From Oscillospiraceae bacterium (lineage in GTDB: Bacteria; Bacillota; Clostridia; Oscillospirales; Ruminococcaceae), in contig JAGAJY010000086.1 in assembly GCA_017848125.1 (NCBI GenBank), positions 1 to 32,345 on the forward strand: a stretch of DNA of 32,345 nt, read 5' to 3'. Position numbers and translations under genes: made by a program. Shown one piece after another: positions 15,794-25,661 of this stretch. The number at the start of each line of letters is the position of its first letter. Position 1 is the stretch's first letter. Under the pieces are notes generated by a model. It was not told the origin of the DNA. It saw only the letters and a program-made list of their open reading frames with translations, and did not search any database.

Positions 15794-15848
15794 TATAACA
15801 GGCTGATTATGAATCGGCTTTGTACTGATTTCATTTCTTTATCACCGC

Positions 15849-15880
15849 AAAAAAACTCCGCCTCTCTATGAGAAGCGGAG
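15849..15880 (-). terminator. Terminator of the ribosomal protein operon
   Basis: On the minus strand CTCCGCTTCT pairs with AGAGGCGGAG (15856-15880; one G-U pair), followed by seven T (15849-15855). It lies 14 bases after the rplQ stop codon and separates the ribosomal block from the fusion gene. Confidence 0.92.
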
Positions 15881-15894
15881 AAATTCAGCTTTTA

Positions 15895-16236
15895 TTAAAC
15901 AAGCTCGATTACTGCCATTTCAGCAGCATCGCCACGGCGGGGACCGATCTTTACGATTCTGGTGTAACCGCCATTAACATCAGCGTACTTGGGAGCGATC
16001 TCGTCAAAAAGCTTCTTGACAACATCTTCCTTAGTAACATAAGCAAGAACCTGACGCTTAGAGTGAAGGTCATTGGTCTTAGCTGTTGTTATCATCTTTT
16101 CAGCCATAGAACGAACTTCCTTCGCTCTGGTAACTGTTGTTTCAATTCTGCCATTCTCAAGCAGGAATGTAACCATAGCTCTCAGCATAGCCTTTCTATG
16201 GTCGCTTGTTCTGCCCAGTTTTCTGGTTCCCGGCAT
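15895..16236 (-). CDS. rplQ: 50S ribosomal protein L17
   Basis: This 113-residue protein has the normal length and opening of bacterial L17 ([22 protein letters not shown]) and the conserved [13 protein letters not shown]17 sits at the solvent side near the peptide exit. It is the last gene of the ribosomal block: 31 bases after rpoA, AAGGAG before the ATG, terminator right behind. The rpoA-rplQ pair is the usual end of the alpha operon. Confidence 0.98.
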   Translation of the reverse strand: MPGTRKLGRTSDHRKAMLRAMVTFLLENGRIETTVTRAKEVRSMAEKMITTAKTNDLHSKRQVLAYVTKEDVVKKLFDEIAPKYADVNGGYTRIVKIGPRRGDAAEMAVIELV

Positions 16237-16267
16237 TGTGATTCACTCCTTACCAAATATTGAACGG

Positions 16268-17221
16268 TTATTCTTCCTCGGTGCTGAGGTCAAAGCCGAG
16301 GGACTGGAGCTTCTCCTTAACCTCGTCAAAGGACTTCTTACCAAGGTTTCTAACCTTCATCATTTCTTCTTCTGATTTGTTTATCAGATCTTCAACTGTG
16401 TTTATTCCCGCACGCTTCAAGCAGTTAAAGGAACGTACTGATAAGTCAAGTTCCTCAATGGTCATCTCCAGGATCTTTTCCTTGCCCTTATCGTCCTTCT
16501 CCACCATAATTTCGGTGATAGCAGACTCATCAGAGAGATTGCTGAAGGATTTCAGATGCTCAATGAGGAGATTGGCTGCCTGAGACACAGCCTCCTTAGC
16601 GGATACAGTACCATCGGTCCATACCTCAAGGATAAGCTTGTCGTAATCTGTAACCTGACCGAGACGAGTATCCTCGACACGGAAGTTTACCTTCAGTACA
16701 GGCGTGTAGATAGAGTCAACAGCGATAACGTCGATACCGAGGTTGAAAAGCTGCTTGTTCTTTTCAGCGGGAACATATCCCCTGCCTCTGTCAATGGTTA
16801 TCTCCATATAAAGCTTTGCGTCCTTACCGAGAGTAGCGATGTGCATATCGGGAACGAGGATATCGACCTCAGAATCAGTCTTTATATCGCCCGCAGTAAC
16901 CTCACACTCGTCCTCAGCCTCGATATAGATGGTCTTGGGACCCTCGCCGTAAAGCTTAGCTGTCAGACCTTTAAGATTAAGAATGATCTCTGTAACATCT
17001 TCCTTAACCCCGGGAATTGTGGATAATTCGTGGTGAACGCCGTCTATCTTAACCGAAGTAACGGCAACACCCGGAAGCGAGGAGAGCAGTACACGTCTGA
17101 GGCTGTTGCCCAGAGTAGTACCATAGCCGCGCTCAAGAGGAGCGAGAACGAACATACCGTAAGTGCCGTTTACGTCCAGCTTGACGGTATCAATTTCCGG
17201 CTTTTCGATTTTTTCAAGCAT
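16268..17221 (-). CDS. rpoA: DNA-directed RNA polymerase subunit alpha
   Basis: This 317-residue protein has the usual two-domain layout. The N-terminal dimerisation domain (about 1-230) carries [25 protein letters not shown] linker leads to the C-terminal domain (about 250-310), with [18 protein letters not shown] and [16 protein letters not shown], which contacts UP elements and activators. The acidic end (STEEE) is normal. AGGAGG precedes the start, and it follows rpsD by 87 bases, a longer gap than most in this block but without a clear promoter. Confidence 0.98.
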   Translation of the reverse strand: MLEKIEKPEIDTVKLDVNGTYGMFVLAPLERGYGTTLGNSLRRVLLSSLPGVAVTSVKIDGVHHELSTIPGVKEDVTEIILNLKGLTAKLYGEGPKTIYIEAEDECEVTAGDIKTDSEVDILVPDMHIATLGKDAKLYMEITIDRGRGYVPAEKNKQLFNLGIDVIAVDSIYTPVLKVNFRVEDTRLGQVTDYDKLILEVWTDGTVSAKEAVSQAANLLIEHLKSFSNLSDESAITEIMVEKDDKGKEKILEMTIEELDLSVRSFNCLKRAGINTVEDLINKSEEEMMKVRNLGKKSFDEVKEKLQSLGFDLSTEEE

Positions 17222-17308
17222 TATTAAAACCCTCCTATAGTCGCATTGATAATAAACGTTAATATACCTATGCGCCGCAGAATGCGGTGCACAGTATATT
17301 GGAAGCTA

Positions 17309-17905
17309 TTACTTGGAGTACAGCTCGACGATAAGGTGTGTGGAAGTCTCGTAATCGAGATCCTCAACGCTGGGCATTCTTGCAACCTTAACGGAGAAGT
17401 TTGCCTTGTCAGCCTCAAGCCAGAGAGGAACTACTCTTGTAGCAGTCTGCTCAACAACATCCTTGAACTTAGTGCTGCTGCGGCTTCCCTCGTAGAGAGC
17501 GATAACATCGCCTTCCTTGATACGGTAAGAGGGAATGTTAACACGCTTGCCGTTTACAGTGAAATGTCTGTGAGTAACGAGCTGTCTTGCCTCACGTCTT
17601 GTGAGAGCGAGACCCATTCTGTAAACTACGTTATCAAGTCTGGATTCGAGGATAGTGATTAGGTTATCACCGGCCTTGCCCTCCATCTTGGAAGCGATCT
17701 CGAAGTAGTGGTAGAAGGGCTTTTCAAGCACGCCGTAGATGAACTTCAGCTTCTGCTTTTCCTTGAGCTGCATACCATACTCAGAAACCTTTTTTCTGCT
17801 GTTAGCACCGGGATTTCTCTTGGACTCCTTAGAAACGCCCATTACCATGGGGCTGATGCCCAGGTATCTGCATCTCTTGAGGATAGGTTCTTTATTTAAA
17901 GCCAT
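17309..17905 (-). CDS. rpsD: 30S ribosomal protein S4
   Basis: This 198-residue protein binds the 5' domain of 16S rRNA early in assembly and shapes the mRNA entry site. The opening lacks the zinc-type cysteines (ILKRCRYLGISPMVMG has one). The S4 RNA-binding domain (about 88-150) reads LDNVVYRMGLALTRREARQLVTHRHFTVNGKRV. Here rpsD lies inside the alpha operon between rpsK and rpoA, unlike Bacillus subtilis where it is elsewhere. CAGGAGG precedes the ATG. Confidence 0.98.
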   Translation of the reverse strand: MALNKEPILKRCRYLGISPMVMGVSKESKRNPGANSRKKVSEYGMQLKEKQKLKFIYGVLEKPFYHYFEIASKMEGKAGDNLITILESRLDNVVYRMGLALTRREARQLVTHRHFTVNGKRVNIPSYRIKEGDVIALYEGSRSSTKFKDVVEQTATRVVPLWLEADKANFSVKVARMPSVEDLDYETSTHLIVELYSK

Positions 17906-17926
17906 TTCAATAACACCTCCTGAAAA

Positions 17927-18328
17927 TTAGACACGTCTTCTCTTGGGAGGACGGCAGCCGTTGTGAGGAATAGGAGTAACATCCTTGATAAGTCTTACTT
18001 CAAGACCTACAGTCTGGAGAGCTCTGATAGCAGCTTCTCTTCCTGCACCGGGGCCCTTAACGTAAACCTCAACGGTCTTGAGGCCGTGCTCCATAGCAGC
18101 TCTTGCAGCTGTTTCAGCAGCAGTCTGAGCAGCGAAAGGAGTGGACTTCTTGGAACCTCTGAAGCCGAGACCGCCTGCAGACGCCCAAGAAAGAGCGTTG
18201 CCCTGGGTATCGGTGATAGTTACGATAGTATTGTTGAAAGTGGACTGGATATGAACAGCGCCATTTTCAATGTTTTTACGTTCACGACGTCTTCTGATGG
18301 TAGTCTTTTTACCCTTAACCTGAGCCAT
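17927..18328 (-). CDS. rpsK: 30S ribosomal protein S11
   Basis: This 133-residue platform protein lies next to the mRNA exit path. Conserved segments [32 protein letters not shown] and [19 protein letters not shown] are all intact. The first 20 residues are basic ([14 protein letters not shown]). It begins 14 bases after rpsM with AAGGAGG before the ATG, and rpsD follows after 21 bases. Confidence 0.98.
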   Translation of the reverse strand: MAQVKGKKTTIRRRRERKNIENGAVHIQSTFNNTIVTITDTQGNALSWASAGGLGFRGSKKSTPFAAQTAAETAARAAMEHGLKTVEVYVKGPGAGREAAIRALQTVGLEVRLIKDVTPIPHNGCRPPKRRRV

Positions 18329-18342
18329 TGTTCATTCCCTCC

Positions 18343-18711
18343 TTACTTCTTCTTATTAGCAATAGTCTTTACGGGACCCTTGCGAGTTCTTGCGTTGGTC
18401 TTTGTTCTCTGACCTCTTACAGGCAGACCCTTACGGTGACGAACGCCTCTGTAGCAACCGATTTCAACAAGACGCTTGATGTTAAGAGCAACGTTTCTCT
18501 TGAGATCGCCCTCAACGATGTAGTTGTGGTCGATAAAGTCACGAAGCTTAGCAACATCGTCGTCGCTGAGATCCTTAACTCTTGTATCAGGGTTTACACC
18601 TGTGTTTGCGAGAATATTCTCTGCAGATTTACGACCGATACCGTAGATATAAGTGAGTCCGATTTCAACTCTCTTATTCTTGGGAAGGTCAACACCGGCA
18701 ATACGTGCCAT
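18343..18711 (-). CDS. rpsM: 30S ribosomal protein S13
   Basis: This 122-residue head protein forms inter-subunit bridges and touches P-site tRNA with its basic tail ([24 protein letters not shown]). The N-terminal signature [26 protein letters not shown] is standard. The 97 bases between rpmJ and rpsM contain two small hairpins (GGACT/AGTCC, and AAGCTG/CAGCTT) but no clear promoter. GGAGGTG precedes the ATG. Confidence 0.98.
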   Translation of the reverse strand: MARIAGVDLPKNKRVEIGLTYIYGIGRKSAENILANTGVNPDTRVKDLSDDDVAKLRDFIDHNYIVEGDLKRNVALNIKRLVEIGCYRGVRHRKGLPVRGQRTKTNARTRKGPVKTIANKKK

Positions 18712-18808
18712 ATTGAATACACCTCCGATTAAAATTTGGACTTGAGTCCAGTGTGTTATGGCTATATAGATCCTTATTTCAAGCTGCCCATTCAGACAGC
18801 TTCAGCAT

Positions 18809-18922
18809 TCAGCCCTGACGCTGCTTATGCTTAGGATTTTCGCATATGATCATTATTCTGCCTTTTCTTTTGATAACCTTGCACTTTTCGCAGATAGGCT
18901 TAACTGAAGGTCTTACTTTCAT
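18809..18922 (-). CDS. rpmJ: 50S ribosomal protein L36 (zinc-binding type)
   Basis: This 37-residue gene is easily missed. It reads [20 protein letters not shown], continues with [17 protein letters not shown] and ends in TGA at 18809-18811. The zinc site is C-x2-C, then a third cysteine and a histidine (CENPKH), so it is the zinc-dependent form. L36 is the smallest large-subunit protein and binds near the L7/L12 stalk base. AAGGAGG precedes the ATG, and it lies 59 bases after infA, the usual position. Confidence 0.97.
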   Translation of the reverse strand: MKVRPSVKPICEKCKVIKRKGRIMIICENPKHKQRQG

Positions 18923-18981
18923 TATAATTCCTCCTTATCGAATGTTTAGCTGAAACAATCAGCAATTTGCGGATAACCGCT

Positions 18982-19200
18982 TCACTTGGCTCTCCAAGTG
19001 ATCCTGCCCTTAGTAAGGTCATATGGGGACATTTCAACAGTAACCTTGTCGCCGGGAACGATTCTGATATAGTTCATTCTCAGTTTGCCCGATACGTGAG
19101 CAAGAATCTTATGTCCGTTAGCAAGCTCAACCTGAAAGTTGGCGTTGGGGAGAGCTTCTATAACAGTGCCCTCAATCTCAATAACATCTTCCTTAGACAA
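18982..19200 (-). CDS. infA: Translation initiation factor IF-1
   Basis: This 72-residue single-domain OB-fold protein binds the 30S A site during initiation. The sequence is near-canonical: [18 protein letters not shown], then [20 protein letters not shown] and the ending [10 protein letters not shown]. The start codon is TTG (19198-19200), preceded by AAGGAGG at good distance; no in-frame ATG gives the family length. It follows the KOW gene by 19 bases. Confidence 0.97.
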   Translation of the reverse strand: MSKEDVIEIEGTVIEALPNANFQVELANGHKILAHVSGKLRMNYIRIVPGDKVTVEMSPYDLTKGRITWRAK

Positions 19201-19219
19201 GCTGACAGCCTCCTTGGAT

Positions 19220-19480
19220 TTAGTTTTCGGTTAGTGATTCCGAGGCAGCTGAATACCCCGAAATAACGCTTCTGAGTTTTTTGTCGGTCAGAGACTCCGT
19301 TTCAATAACAGTATTGGTAAATTTTACGTGCTTTAAGCTTTTCTTTTTGGGAGAAGCAAGCTTTCGTTCCTTACCGTCCGCCACATAGACGAAGCTGTTG
19401 TCCGCTCTGACCACAACAAGGAAGTGACCTTTGTCCCTTCCGGCACAGCTGCGGACTATTCTGCCGCTTAATGCTTCCAC
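19220..19480 (-). CDS. KOW-domain RNA-binding protein (L14e-like)
   Basis: This 86-residue protein has an N-terminal KOW-type strand pattern: [19 protein letters not shown], then [26 protein letters not shown] tail follows that contains a leucine/lysine helix ([10 protein letters not shown]). Small proteins of this type, often labelled KOW domain-containing RNA-binding protein, sit between map and infA in many Clostridia; their role in ribosome assembly or translation is unproven. The start codon is GTG (19478-19480) with AAGGGGGA upstream. The 13-base gap to map indicates co-transcription. Confidence 0.85.
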   Translation of the reverse strand: MEALSGRIVRSCAGRDKGHFLVVVRADNSFVYVADGKERKLASPKKKSLKHVKFTNTVIETESLTDKKLRSVISGYSAASESLTEN

Positions 19481-19493
19481 ATCAGCGTCCCCC

Positions 19494-20255
19494 TTAAATG
19501 ATAGTAGGTCTTGTAAGAATTACGGGACCATCGGACGTGATTGCGATTGTATGCTCAAAATGAGCGGAGAGTGAACCTGATTTAGTCAATACAGTCCAGC
19601 CGTCGGGGAAGTTGTCGAGAACTTCTTCACCTACTGCATTGATCATAGGCTCGATGGCGAGTGTCATACCGGCAACAAGCCTCGGACCTCTGCCCGCCTT
19701 TCCGAAATTCGGAACCTCGGGAGATTCGTGAAGCTTTGCACCTACACCGTGACCGACGTATTTTCTGACAACGCCGTATCCATAAGAAGTACAGTGCTCC
19801 TCAACTGCGTGGGAAATATCGCCTACACGATTGCCCACAACAGCCTGTTCGATCCCTTTATAAAGTGATTCCTCAGTGACCTTGAGAAGCTGTCTGGCTT
19901 CCTCAGAAACATTACCGACAGCAAACGTATAGGCATTGTCACCGTTAAAGCCGTCAATATAAGCACCTGTGTCGATGCTAACGATATCGCCGTCCTGAAT
20001 TATCTCAGTTTTTGAAGGGATACCGTGAATCACCTTGTTATTTATCGAAATGCAGGCGGAACCGGGGAAACCCCCGTAGCCCAGAAAGTTGGGCTTTGCG
20101 CCGTTCTTTACAATATAATCGTGAATGATCTTATCAAGCTCATAGGTTGACATACCGACACGAATGGACTGCCCACCGTAGTGGAGAGCGTTAGCCGAGA
20201 TCTGACCGGCTAAACGCATCTTTTCCAATTCGGATTTTGATTTAATAGTTATCAT
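19494..20255 (-). CDS. map: Methionine aminopeptidase type I
   Basis: This 253-residue enzyme removes the initiator methionine from new proteins. Metal ligands expected for the family are visible as D95 and D106 (SIDTGAYIDGFNGD), H169 (YVGHGVG), E202 (LAIEPM) and E234 (HFEHTIAI). Length matches the short type Ia form without an N-terminal extension. It begins 20 bases after adk with AAAGGCG before the ATG. The adk-map pair after secY is the usual Gram-positive order. Confidence 0.97.
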   Translation of the reverse strand: MITIKSKSELEKMRLAGQISANALHYGGQSIRVGMSTYELDKIIHDYIVKNGAKPNFLGYGGFPGSACISINNKVIHGIPSKTEIIQDGDIVSIDTGAYIDGFNGDNAYTFAVGNVSEEARQLLKVTEESLYKGIEQAVVGNRVGDISHAVEEHCTSYGYGVVRKYVGHGVGAKLHESPEVPNFGKAGRGPRLVAGMTLAIEPMINAVGEEVLDNFPDGWTVLTKSGSLSAHFEHTIAITSDGPVILTRPTII

Positions 20256-20275
20256 TTCAGCGCCTTTTCCGTGAA

Positions 20276-20908
20276 TCAGCCGTTAACTGCTTCAAGAACC
20301 AGCTTGGAGGTATCAGCTACCTCGCTCTGACCGATAACGGTGGAGAGCTTGCCCTTGCCCTTGTAGAAATCAACGAGAGGAGCAGTTGCTTCATGATAAG
20401 TCTTGAGTCTGTCGATAACAGTTTCGGGAGCGTCGTCCTTACGCTGAACAGCATTGCCGCCGCACTTATCGCACTTGCCCTCAGTCTTGGGAGGGTTGAA
20501 CTCGATGTGGTAGGTAGCGCCGCAGGATTCGCAGACTCTTCTGCCGCCCAGACGAGCCTTGATGTCCTCATCGGGAACAGAGATTTCGATAACCTTGTCG
20601 ATCTGAACGCCCATAGCTTCGAGAGCCTCAGCCTGGGGAACAGTTCTGGGGAAACCGTCGAGAATGAAGCCGTTCTTGCAGTCGTCCTCAGCGATTCTAT
20701 CCTTGAGAATACCGATTACAACTTCATCGGGAACGAGAGCGCCTGCGTCCATAAAGCTCTTAGCCTTAAGACCGCACTCAGTACCGTTTTTAACGGCAGC
20801 TCTGAGAATATTTCCTGTAGATATCTGGGGAATGTTGAGGGTGCTGCTGATAACCTCAGCCTGAGTACCCTTGCCTGCGCCGGGAGCGCCGAGAAGAATA
20901 AGATTCAT
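20276..20908 (-). CDS. adk: Adenylate kinase (zinc-binding lid)
   Basis: This 210-residue enzyme interconverts ATP, AMP and ADP. The P-loop is GAPGAGKGTQ (7-16). The AMP-binding DGFPRT lies near residues 83-88. The lid carries four cysteines, C-x2-C in RRVCESCG and C-x2-C in GKCDKCGG, a structural zinc site typical of Gram-positive adenylate kinases. The start at 20908 is chosen because AAAGGTGG lies about 10 bases upstream and it avoids overlap with secY; an ATG 12 codons earlier lies inside secY. Confidence 0.96.
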   Translation of the reverse strand: MNLILLGAPGAGKGTQAEVISSTLNIPQISTGNILRAAVKNGTECGLKAKSFMDAGALVPDEVVIGILKDRIAEDDCKNGFILDGFPRTVPQAEALEAMGVQIDKVIEISVPDEDIKARLGGRRVCESCGATYHIEFNPPKTEGKCDKCGGNAVQRKDDAPETVIDRLKTYHEATAPLVDFYKGKGKLSTVIGQSEVADTSKLVLEAVNG

Positions 20909-20936
20909 TGACAATTCCACCTTTCTGAGCGGTGCA

Positions 20937-22241
20937 TCATTCAAGGAAGCCCTTGTGGTGACGCATCATCATCTGGGATTCGAGAGTTCTGACGGTTTCA
21001 AGAGCAACGCTTACGATGATAAGTATTGAGGTACCGCCCATAGAAATGTTCATAGCAGGAACTGCCATATGGAACAGTATGGGGAATACAGCAATAATAC
21101 CGAGGCAAACAGCTCCGATAAGAGTGATCTTTGAAAGCACTCTTGAAATGAAATCGCTTGTAGGCTTACCGGGTCTGATACCGGGGATACCACCGTTGTT
21201 CTGACGGAGATTATTGGCGATTTCTATGGGATTATACTGCATTGAAACATAGAAGTAGTTGAATGCAATAATAAGAACGAAATAAATAAGAGCATACCAG
21301 CCGCCCGAGTAATTGAAGAAATCGAGGAAGCCCACATAGAACTTCTGCCAGAAGCCTTCAGGATTTGCGGGACGCTTGATGAACATTTCAAGGGTCTGGG
21401 GGATAGACATAAAAGCCATTGCGAAGATGATAGGCATAACGCCGCTCATTGCGATCTTAACGGGAATATGTGTGTTCTGTCCGCCATACTGCTTTCTGCC
21501 CACAACACGCTTGGCATACTGAATGGGGATACGTCTCTCTGCATTGTTCATCAGAACGATGAATGCGATCATTGCGACGTAGATGAAAAGTACGAGAATA
21601 GCAAGTCCGAGATACTTCTGCTTGTCGGTCATAGCGACCTTGAACATATTGATGATATCCGAAGGGAATCTTGCTACAATACCTGCAAAAAGAATAATGG
21701 AAATACCGTTGCCGATACCGTTTTCGTTGACAAGGTTGCCAAGGAATACGATAAGATTCGAGCCTGCTGTGAATACCGAAATAATTACTATCGCAGTAAA
21801 CACGCCTTCAAAGCCGCTTGTGTACTGAACAGCGCCCTGACTTCTCATAGTGAGGTAATACGCATAGGACATGACCAGTGAAATGGCAAGAGCAACGAAG
21901 CTTGTTATCTTCTGTAGCTTTTTTCTGCCCTCCTCACCTTCCTTCTGGAGATTTTCCAGAGGGGGAAGAGCGTATGTCAGAAGCTGAACGATAATTGAAG
22001 CGTTGATATAGGGCTGAATCGAAAGAGCGAAAACAGTACCCTTAGATAATGCACCGCCCGACAGCATATCGAGATAACCGAAAATGTTGCCATCCTGAAC
22101 CATATTGGACAAAGCCGAAGGGATCAGGAAGGGAACGGGAACAGCGCATCCTAGACGGAAAATCAGAATAATGAGTAATGTGTATAAGAGCTTTTTTCTC
22201 AGCTCAGGTGTTTTCCAAGCGTTTCGCAAGGTCTGAAACAC
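20937..22241 (-). CDS. secY: Preprotein translocase subunit SecY
   Basis: This 434-residue protein forms the channel for export and insertion of proteins in the cytoplasmic membrane. Ten hydrophobic helices can be counted. The plug region (LSNMVQDGNIFGYLDMLSGGALS) and the loop with the conserved IPGIRPG (from NGGIPGIRPGKPT) are intact. The start codon is GTG (22239-22241), one base after the rplO stop, with GAGGTG upstream inside rplO, which implies tight coupling. It separates the ribosomal genes from adk-map as in most Firmicutes. Confidence 0.97.
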   Translation of the reverse strand: MFQTLRNAWKTPELRKKLLYTLLIILIFRLGCAVPVPFLIPSALSNMVQDGNIFGYLDMLSGGALSKGTVFALSIQPYINASIIVQLLTYALPPLENLQKEGEEGRKKLQKITSFVALAISLVMSYAYYLTMRSQGAVQYTSGFEGVFTAIVIISVFTAGSNLIVFLGNLVNENGIGNGISIILFAGIVARFPSDIINMFKVAMTDKQKYLGLAILVLFIYVAMIAFIVLMNNAERRIPIQYAKRVVGRKQYGGQNTHIPVKIAMSGVMPIIFAMAFMSIPQTLEMFIKRPANPEGFWQKFYVGFLDFFNYSGGWYALIYFVLIIAFNYFYVSMQYNPIEIANNLRQNNGGIPGIRPGKPTSDFISRVLSKITLIGAVCLGIIAVFPILFHMAVPAMNISMGGTSILIIVSVALETVRTLESQMMMRHHKGFLE

Positions 22242-22242
22242 A

Positions 22243-22686
22243 TTACATCACCTCAGCCTTCCCGCCTGCCTTCTCAATTTTTTCCTTAGCGGAAGCGGAG
22301 AATGCCTGAGCCTTAACAGTAAGGTTCTTGGAAAGCTCGCCGTTGCCGAGGATTTTGATGCCGCCGTTAGCAGTTTTCTTAACGAGACCGCTTGCCTTGA
22401 GGAGCTCAGCGTCAACAACAGTACCGTCTACGAAGTTTTCGAGATCGGAAACGTTAACTGTAGAATACTTTACAGCGAAGATATTGTTGAATCCTCTCTT
22501 GGGGATTCTTCTGGACATAGGCATCTGACCGCCCTCAAAGCCGGGTCTTACGCCGCCGCCTGAACGTGCATTCTGTCCCTTGTGACCCTTGCCGGCAGTC
22601 TTGCCGTTGCCTGAGCCGTGACCTCTGCCTACTCTCTTAACATCCTTAACGGAGCCGGCAGCGGGAGAAAGTTCATATAACTTCAT
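22243..22686 (-). CDS. rplO: 50S ribosomal protein L15
   Basis: This 147-residue protein has the usual glycine- and basic-rich extended N-terminus ([20 protein letters not shown]) that threads through 23S rRNA, and a globular C-terminal domain. The start at 22686 gives [12 protein letters not shown], the family opening, with GGGAGGTG upstream; a start seven codons earlier (22707) would bury that site. It lies 22 bases after rpmD and one base before secY. Confidence 0.97.
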   Translation of the reverse strand: MKLYELSPAAGSVKDVKRVGRGHGSGNGKTAGKGHKGQNARSGGGVRPGFEGGQMPMSRRIPKRGFNNIFAVKYSTVNVSDLENFVDGTVVDAELLKASGLVKKTANGGIKILGNGELSKNLTVKAQAFSASAKEKIEKAGGKAEVM

Positions 22687-22708
22687 ACTAATCGCACCTC
22701 CCTGCAAT

Positions 22709-22882
22709 TTAAGCGTTTGTTACATTTATGAGGTGGGAAATCTTTCTGATTTTACCCTGAACAGCAGCGTTATCCTGCTGAGTAGTAGTGTCGCCGATTT
22801 TCTTAAGACCGAGAGAATGAGCTGTAGCGATCTGGTCTTTCTTGCAGCTGTTAAGACTCTTTACAAGCTTGATAGTAACCAT
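22709..22882 (-). CDS. rpmD: 50S ribosomal protein L30
   Basis: This 57-residue protein shows the L30 pattern: [32 protein letters not shown], ending in [11 protein letters not shown]. An ATG three codons earlier (22891) directly abuts the AAGGAGG sequence with no spacing, so I place the start at 22882, nine bases after it. The gene is in its standard place between rpsE and rplO. Confidence 0.95.
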   Translation of the reverse strand: MVTIKLVKSLNSCKKDQIATAHSLGLKKIGDTTTQQDNAAVQGKIRKISHLINVTNA

Positions 22883-22896
22883 TTCTGTCATCCTCC

Positions 22897-23397
22897 TTAG
22901 CCTAAAATTTCCTTAACGGACTTGCCTCTAACCGCAGCAACTTCCTTAGCGCTTCTGAGGCTTGTAAGACCCTGAAGGGTAGCTCTTACAACGTTGCAAG
23001 CGTTGTTGGAACGGAGAGACTTGGTTCTGATATCCTTGATACCTGCAACCTCAATTACCGCACGAACGGGACCGCCTGCGATAACACCTGTACCGGGAGC
23101 AGCGGGCTTCATAAGAACTCTGCCTGCGCCGAATTCGCCGATAACCTCGTGAGGAATAGTAGAACCTCTGAGTGCGATTTTAGTTAAATTCTTCTTAGCG
23201 TCCTCGATACCCTTGCGGATAGCGTCGGGAACTTCGCCTGACTTACCGATACCGAAGCCAACAGTGCCGTTGCCGTCGCCGACAACAACGAGAGCGGCAA
23301 ACTTGAAGATACGGCCGCCCTTAACAGTCTTGGAAACTCTGTTAATAGCAACCACCTTTTCGGTAAGCTCAAGGTTTGTAGCATCTATCTTAGCCAA
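22897..23397 (-). CDS. rpsE: 30S ribosomal protein S5
   Basis: This 166-residue protein lines the mRNA entry channel and affects decoding accuracy. The dsRNA-binding-like N-terminal half carries [35 protein letters not shown] with the loop linked to spectinomycin resistance in other species. The C-terminal half has [20 protein letters not shown]. The start codon is TTG (23395-23397) behind AGGAGG; the next residues MAKIDATN fit the family. The rpmD start lies 14 bases after its stop. Confidence 0.97.
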   Translation of the reverse strand: MAKIDATNLELTEKVVAINRVSKTVKGGRIFKFAALVVVGDGNGTVGFGIGKSGEVPDAIRKGIEDAKKNLTKIALRGSTIPHEVIGEFGAGRVLMKPAAPGTGVIAGGPVRAVIEVAGIKDIRTKSLRSNNACNVVRATLQGLTSLRSAKEVAAVRGKSVKEILG

Positions 23398-23437
23398 AAG
23401 TAAAACCTCCTTAAAAAGTGTATCCGATCACAAGGGA

Positions 23438-23797
23438 TCAGAAGTTAAGACCGCCCTGTCTTGCGCCGTCAGCAAGCTGAGCAACTCTGCCGTGGTAAAG
23501 GTAGCCTGCTCTGTCGAAAACAACATCGGTGATACCCTTAGCCTTAGCTGCAGCAGCGATAGCCTCGCCAACCTTGAAAGCGCCTTCCTTGTTGCCGCCG
23601 TTGCCCTCAAAGCCCTTGTCCATAGAGGAAGCGCTTGCGAGAGTTACACCTGCAACATCATCAATAAGCTGAGCGTAGATATGCTTGGAGCTGCGGAAAA
23701 CATTGAGTCTGGGACGAGCAGCAGTTCCGCTGATCTTATAGCGAACTCTTCTCTGTCTCTTAGCTCTTGCAGCCTTTCTGTCCATCTGCTTAACCAT
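23438..23797 (-). CDS. rplR: 50S ribosomal protein L18
   Basis: This 119-residue protein binds 5S rRNA in the central protuberance. Conserved parts are [32 protein letters not shown] and [28 protein letters not shown] lies about 10 bases before the ATG. An 89-base gap separates it from rplF, larger than usual for this operon, with no clear promoter in it. Confidence 0.97.
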   Translation of the reverse strand: MVKQMDRKAARAKRQRRVRYKISGTAARPRLNVFRSSKHIYAQLIDDVAGVTLASASSMDKGFEGNGGNKEGAFKVGEAIAAAAKAKGITDVVFDRAGYLYHGRVAQLADGARQGGLNF

Positions 23798-23886
23798 TAT
23801 AATTCAACTCCTTTTCAAACTGGAGAATAGTAGTGCGATACTGTCCCATTCTCTTTCGTATTGAATGAATAAAACGAAGAAAGAAA

Positions 23887-24432
23887 TTACTTCTTACCCT
23901 TACCGGCTTTACCTTCCTTACGGATGATACGCTCGCCTGTGTAACGGATACCCTTGCCCTTATAAGGCTCGGGAGGTCTCTTCTCTCTGATCTCTGCTGC
24001 GATCTGACCAACGACCTGCTTGTCGATACCGTTAACGATGATCTTAGTAGCAGCGGGAACATCAATTGTGATGCCGTCGATCTCAGGAACGATAACCTGG
24101 TGAGAATAACCGAGGTTCATAACAAGGTTCTTACCCTGCTTCTGAGCTCTGTAACCGATACCCTCGATGTCGAGAGACTTGGAGAAGCCGTTTGTAACGC
24201 CCTCAACCATATTGGAAACGAGAGTTCTTGTAAGTCCGTGAAGGGACTTGTGCATTTTATTTTCGGAAGGACGCTCAACGATGAGCTCTGCGCCCTCCTG
24301 CTTGATGATCATATCCTTGTGGAAGGACTTTGTGAGTGTGCCCTTGGGACCCTTAACAGTAAGTGTAGTACCGTCGATCTTAACATCAACGCCTGCGGGA
24401 ACAGCAATGGGCTTTCTGCCTATTCTTGACAT
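23887..24432 (-). CDS. rplF: 50S ribosomal protein L6
   Basis: This 181-residue protein lies near the sarcin-ricin loop and GTPase centre. The two repeated L6 domains are visible. The first opens with [13 protein letters not shown] and TVKGPKGTL. The second ends with the highly conserved [17 protein letters not shown], followed by a basic tail. AAGGAGG precedes the ATG, 15 bases after rpsH. Confidence 0.98.
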   Translation of the reverse strand: MSRIGRKPIAVPAGVDVKIDGTTLTVKGPKGTLTKSFHKDMIIKQEGAELIVERPSENKMHKSLHGLTRTLVSNMVEGVTNGFSKSLDIEGIGYRAQKQGKNLVMNLGYSHQVIVPEIDGITIDVPAATKIIVNGIDKQVVGQIAAEIREKRPPEPYKGKGIRYTGERIIRKEGKAGKGKK

Positions 24433-24447
24433 AGCTTTAGTTCCTCC

Positions 24448-24846
24448 TTACCATACAAATGCAAGGACTTCGCCGCCGACATTGAGCTCTCTTGCCTTCT
24501 TGTCAGTCATAACTCCCTTGGAAGTTGACACAATGGCAATACCGAGACCCTTCATAACCTTGGGCATATCCTCACAGCTGGAGTAAATGCGAAGGCCGGG
24601 CTTGGAAACTCTGCGCAGACCGGTGATGACCTGAGATTTATTTTCGCCGTACTTGAGGGTGATTCTGATAATACCCTGCTTGCCGTCGTCGATTATCTGA
24701 TAGCTCTTGATATAACCTTCATCAACGAGAATCTGAGTGATAGCCTTCTTCATGTTGGAAGCGGGCACATCAACAGTAGCGTGCTTAGCAGTGTTAGCGT
24801 TACGGATTCTCGTAAGGATATCAGCAATTGAATCGGTAATTTGCAT
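24448..24846 (-). CDS. rpsH: 30S ribosomal protein S8
   Basis: This 132-residue central-domain protein binds helix 21 of 16S rRNA. Conserved ends are [18 protein letters not shown] and [28 protein letters not shown]. In Escherichia coli S8 represses the spc operon by binding its mRNA around rplE; whether this occurs here cannot be told. AAGGAGGT precedes the ATG. Confidence 0.98.
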   Translation of the reverse strand: MQITDSIADILTRIRNANTAKHATVDVPASNMKKAITQILVDEGYIKSYQIIDDGKQGIIRITLKYGENKSQVITGLRRVSKPGLRIYSSCEDMPKVMKGLGIAIVSTSKGVMTDKKARELNVGGEVLAFVW

Positions 24847-24897
24847 ACCTTTGACCTCCTTAAAAAATAGCGTAATAGATACAAGTAAAGCTTCTGA

Positions 24898-25083
24898 TTA
24901 CCAGCTTGCCTTCTTCACGCCGGGGATCTGACCCTTGTGAGCAAGCTCTCTGAAGCAGATACGGCAAATGCCGAACTTTCTGAGATAAGCGTGGGGTCTG
25001 CCGCAGATCTTGCATCTGTTGTAAGCTCTGGTAGAGTACTTAGGAGTTCTCTGCTGCTTGATCTTCATTGAAGTTTTAGCCAT
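24898..25083 (-). CDS. rpsZ: 30S ribosomal protein S14, zinc type
   Basis: This 61-residue short S14 has a zinc site of two CxxC pairs ([20 protein letters not shown]). Opening [21 protein letters not shown] and ending [16 protein letters not shown] are standard. It sits in the 30S head. The longer zinc-free paralog, if present, is outside this window. GGGAGG precedes the ATG, 17 bases after rplE. Confidence 0.97.
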   Translation of the reverse strand: MAKTSMKIKQQRTPKYSTRAYNRCKICGRPHAYLRKFGICRICFRELAHKGQIPGVKKASW

Positions 25084-25100
25084 TTAATTAACCCTCCCAA

Positions 25101-25643
25101 TTACTTAGCAAAGGGAGCGCCCATAAGCTCGAGCAGCTCTTTTGCTTCTTCGTCGGTATTAGCGGTTGTGATGATGTTGATATCCATACCGCGAACCTTA
25201 TCAATCTTATCGTACTCGATCTCGGGGAAGATGAGCTGCTCCTTGATACCTGTGGAGTAGTTTCCTCTTCCGTCGAAAGAGTTTCCGTTGATTCCTCTGA
25301 AGTCACGAACACGGGGGAACGCAACATTGAAAAGTCTGTCGAGGAACTCGTACATTTTCTCGCCTCTGAGAGTAACCTTAACGCCGATAGGCATACCCTC
25401 ACGGAGCTTGAAGTTTGCAACCGACTTCTTAGCACGGCATACAACAGGCTTCTGACCTGTGATGAGAGCGAGGTCGTTCATGATAGCGTCGATAACCTTG
25501 GAGTTGTCCTTAGCCTCGCCTGCGCCGACGTTGATAACGACCTTGTCGATCTTGGGGATCTGCATAACGCTCTTGTAGCTGAACTTCTTCATAAGTGAGG
25601 GAGCTACTGTGCTGACATATAATTCCTTAAGATTTGCTGCCAT
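25101..25643 (-). CDS. rplE: 50S ribosomal protein L5
   Basis: This 180-residue protein binds 5S rRNA and forms the bridge to S13. Typical segments are [67 protein letters not shown] and [27 protein letters not shown] precedes the ATG, 18 bases after rplX. Confidence 0.98.
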   Translation of the reverse strand: MAANLKELYVSTVAPSLMKKFSYKSVMQIPKIDKVVINVGAGEAKDNSKVIDAIMNDLALITGQKPVVCRAKKSVANFKLREGMPIGVKVTLRGEKMYEFLDRLFNVAFPRVRDFRGINGNSFDGRGNYSTGIKEQLIFPEIEYDKIDKVRGMDINIITTANTDEEAKELLELMGAPFAK

Positions 25644-25661
25644 GGTAGGTAACTCCTTTCA

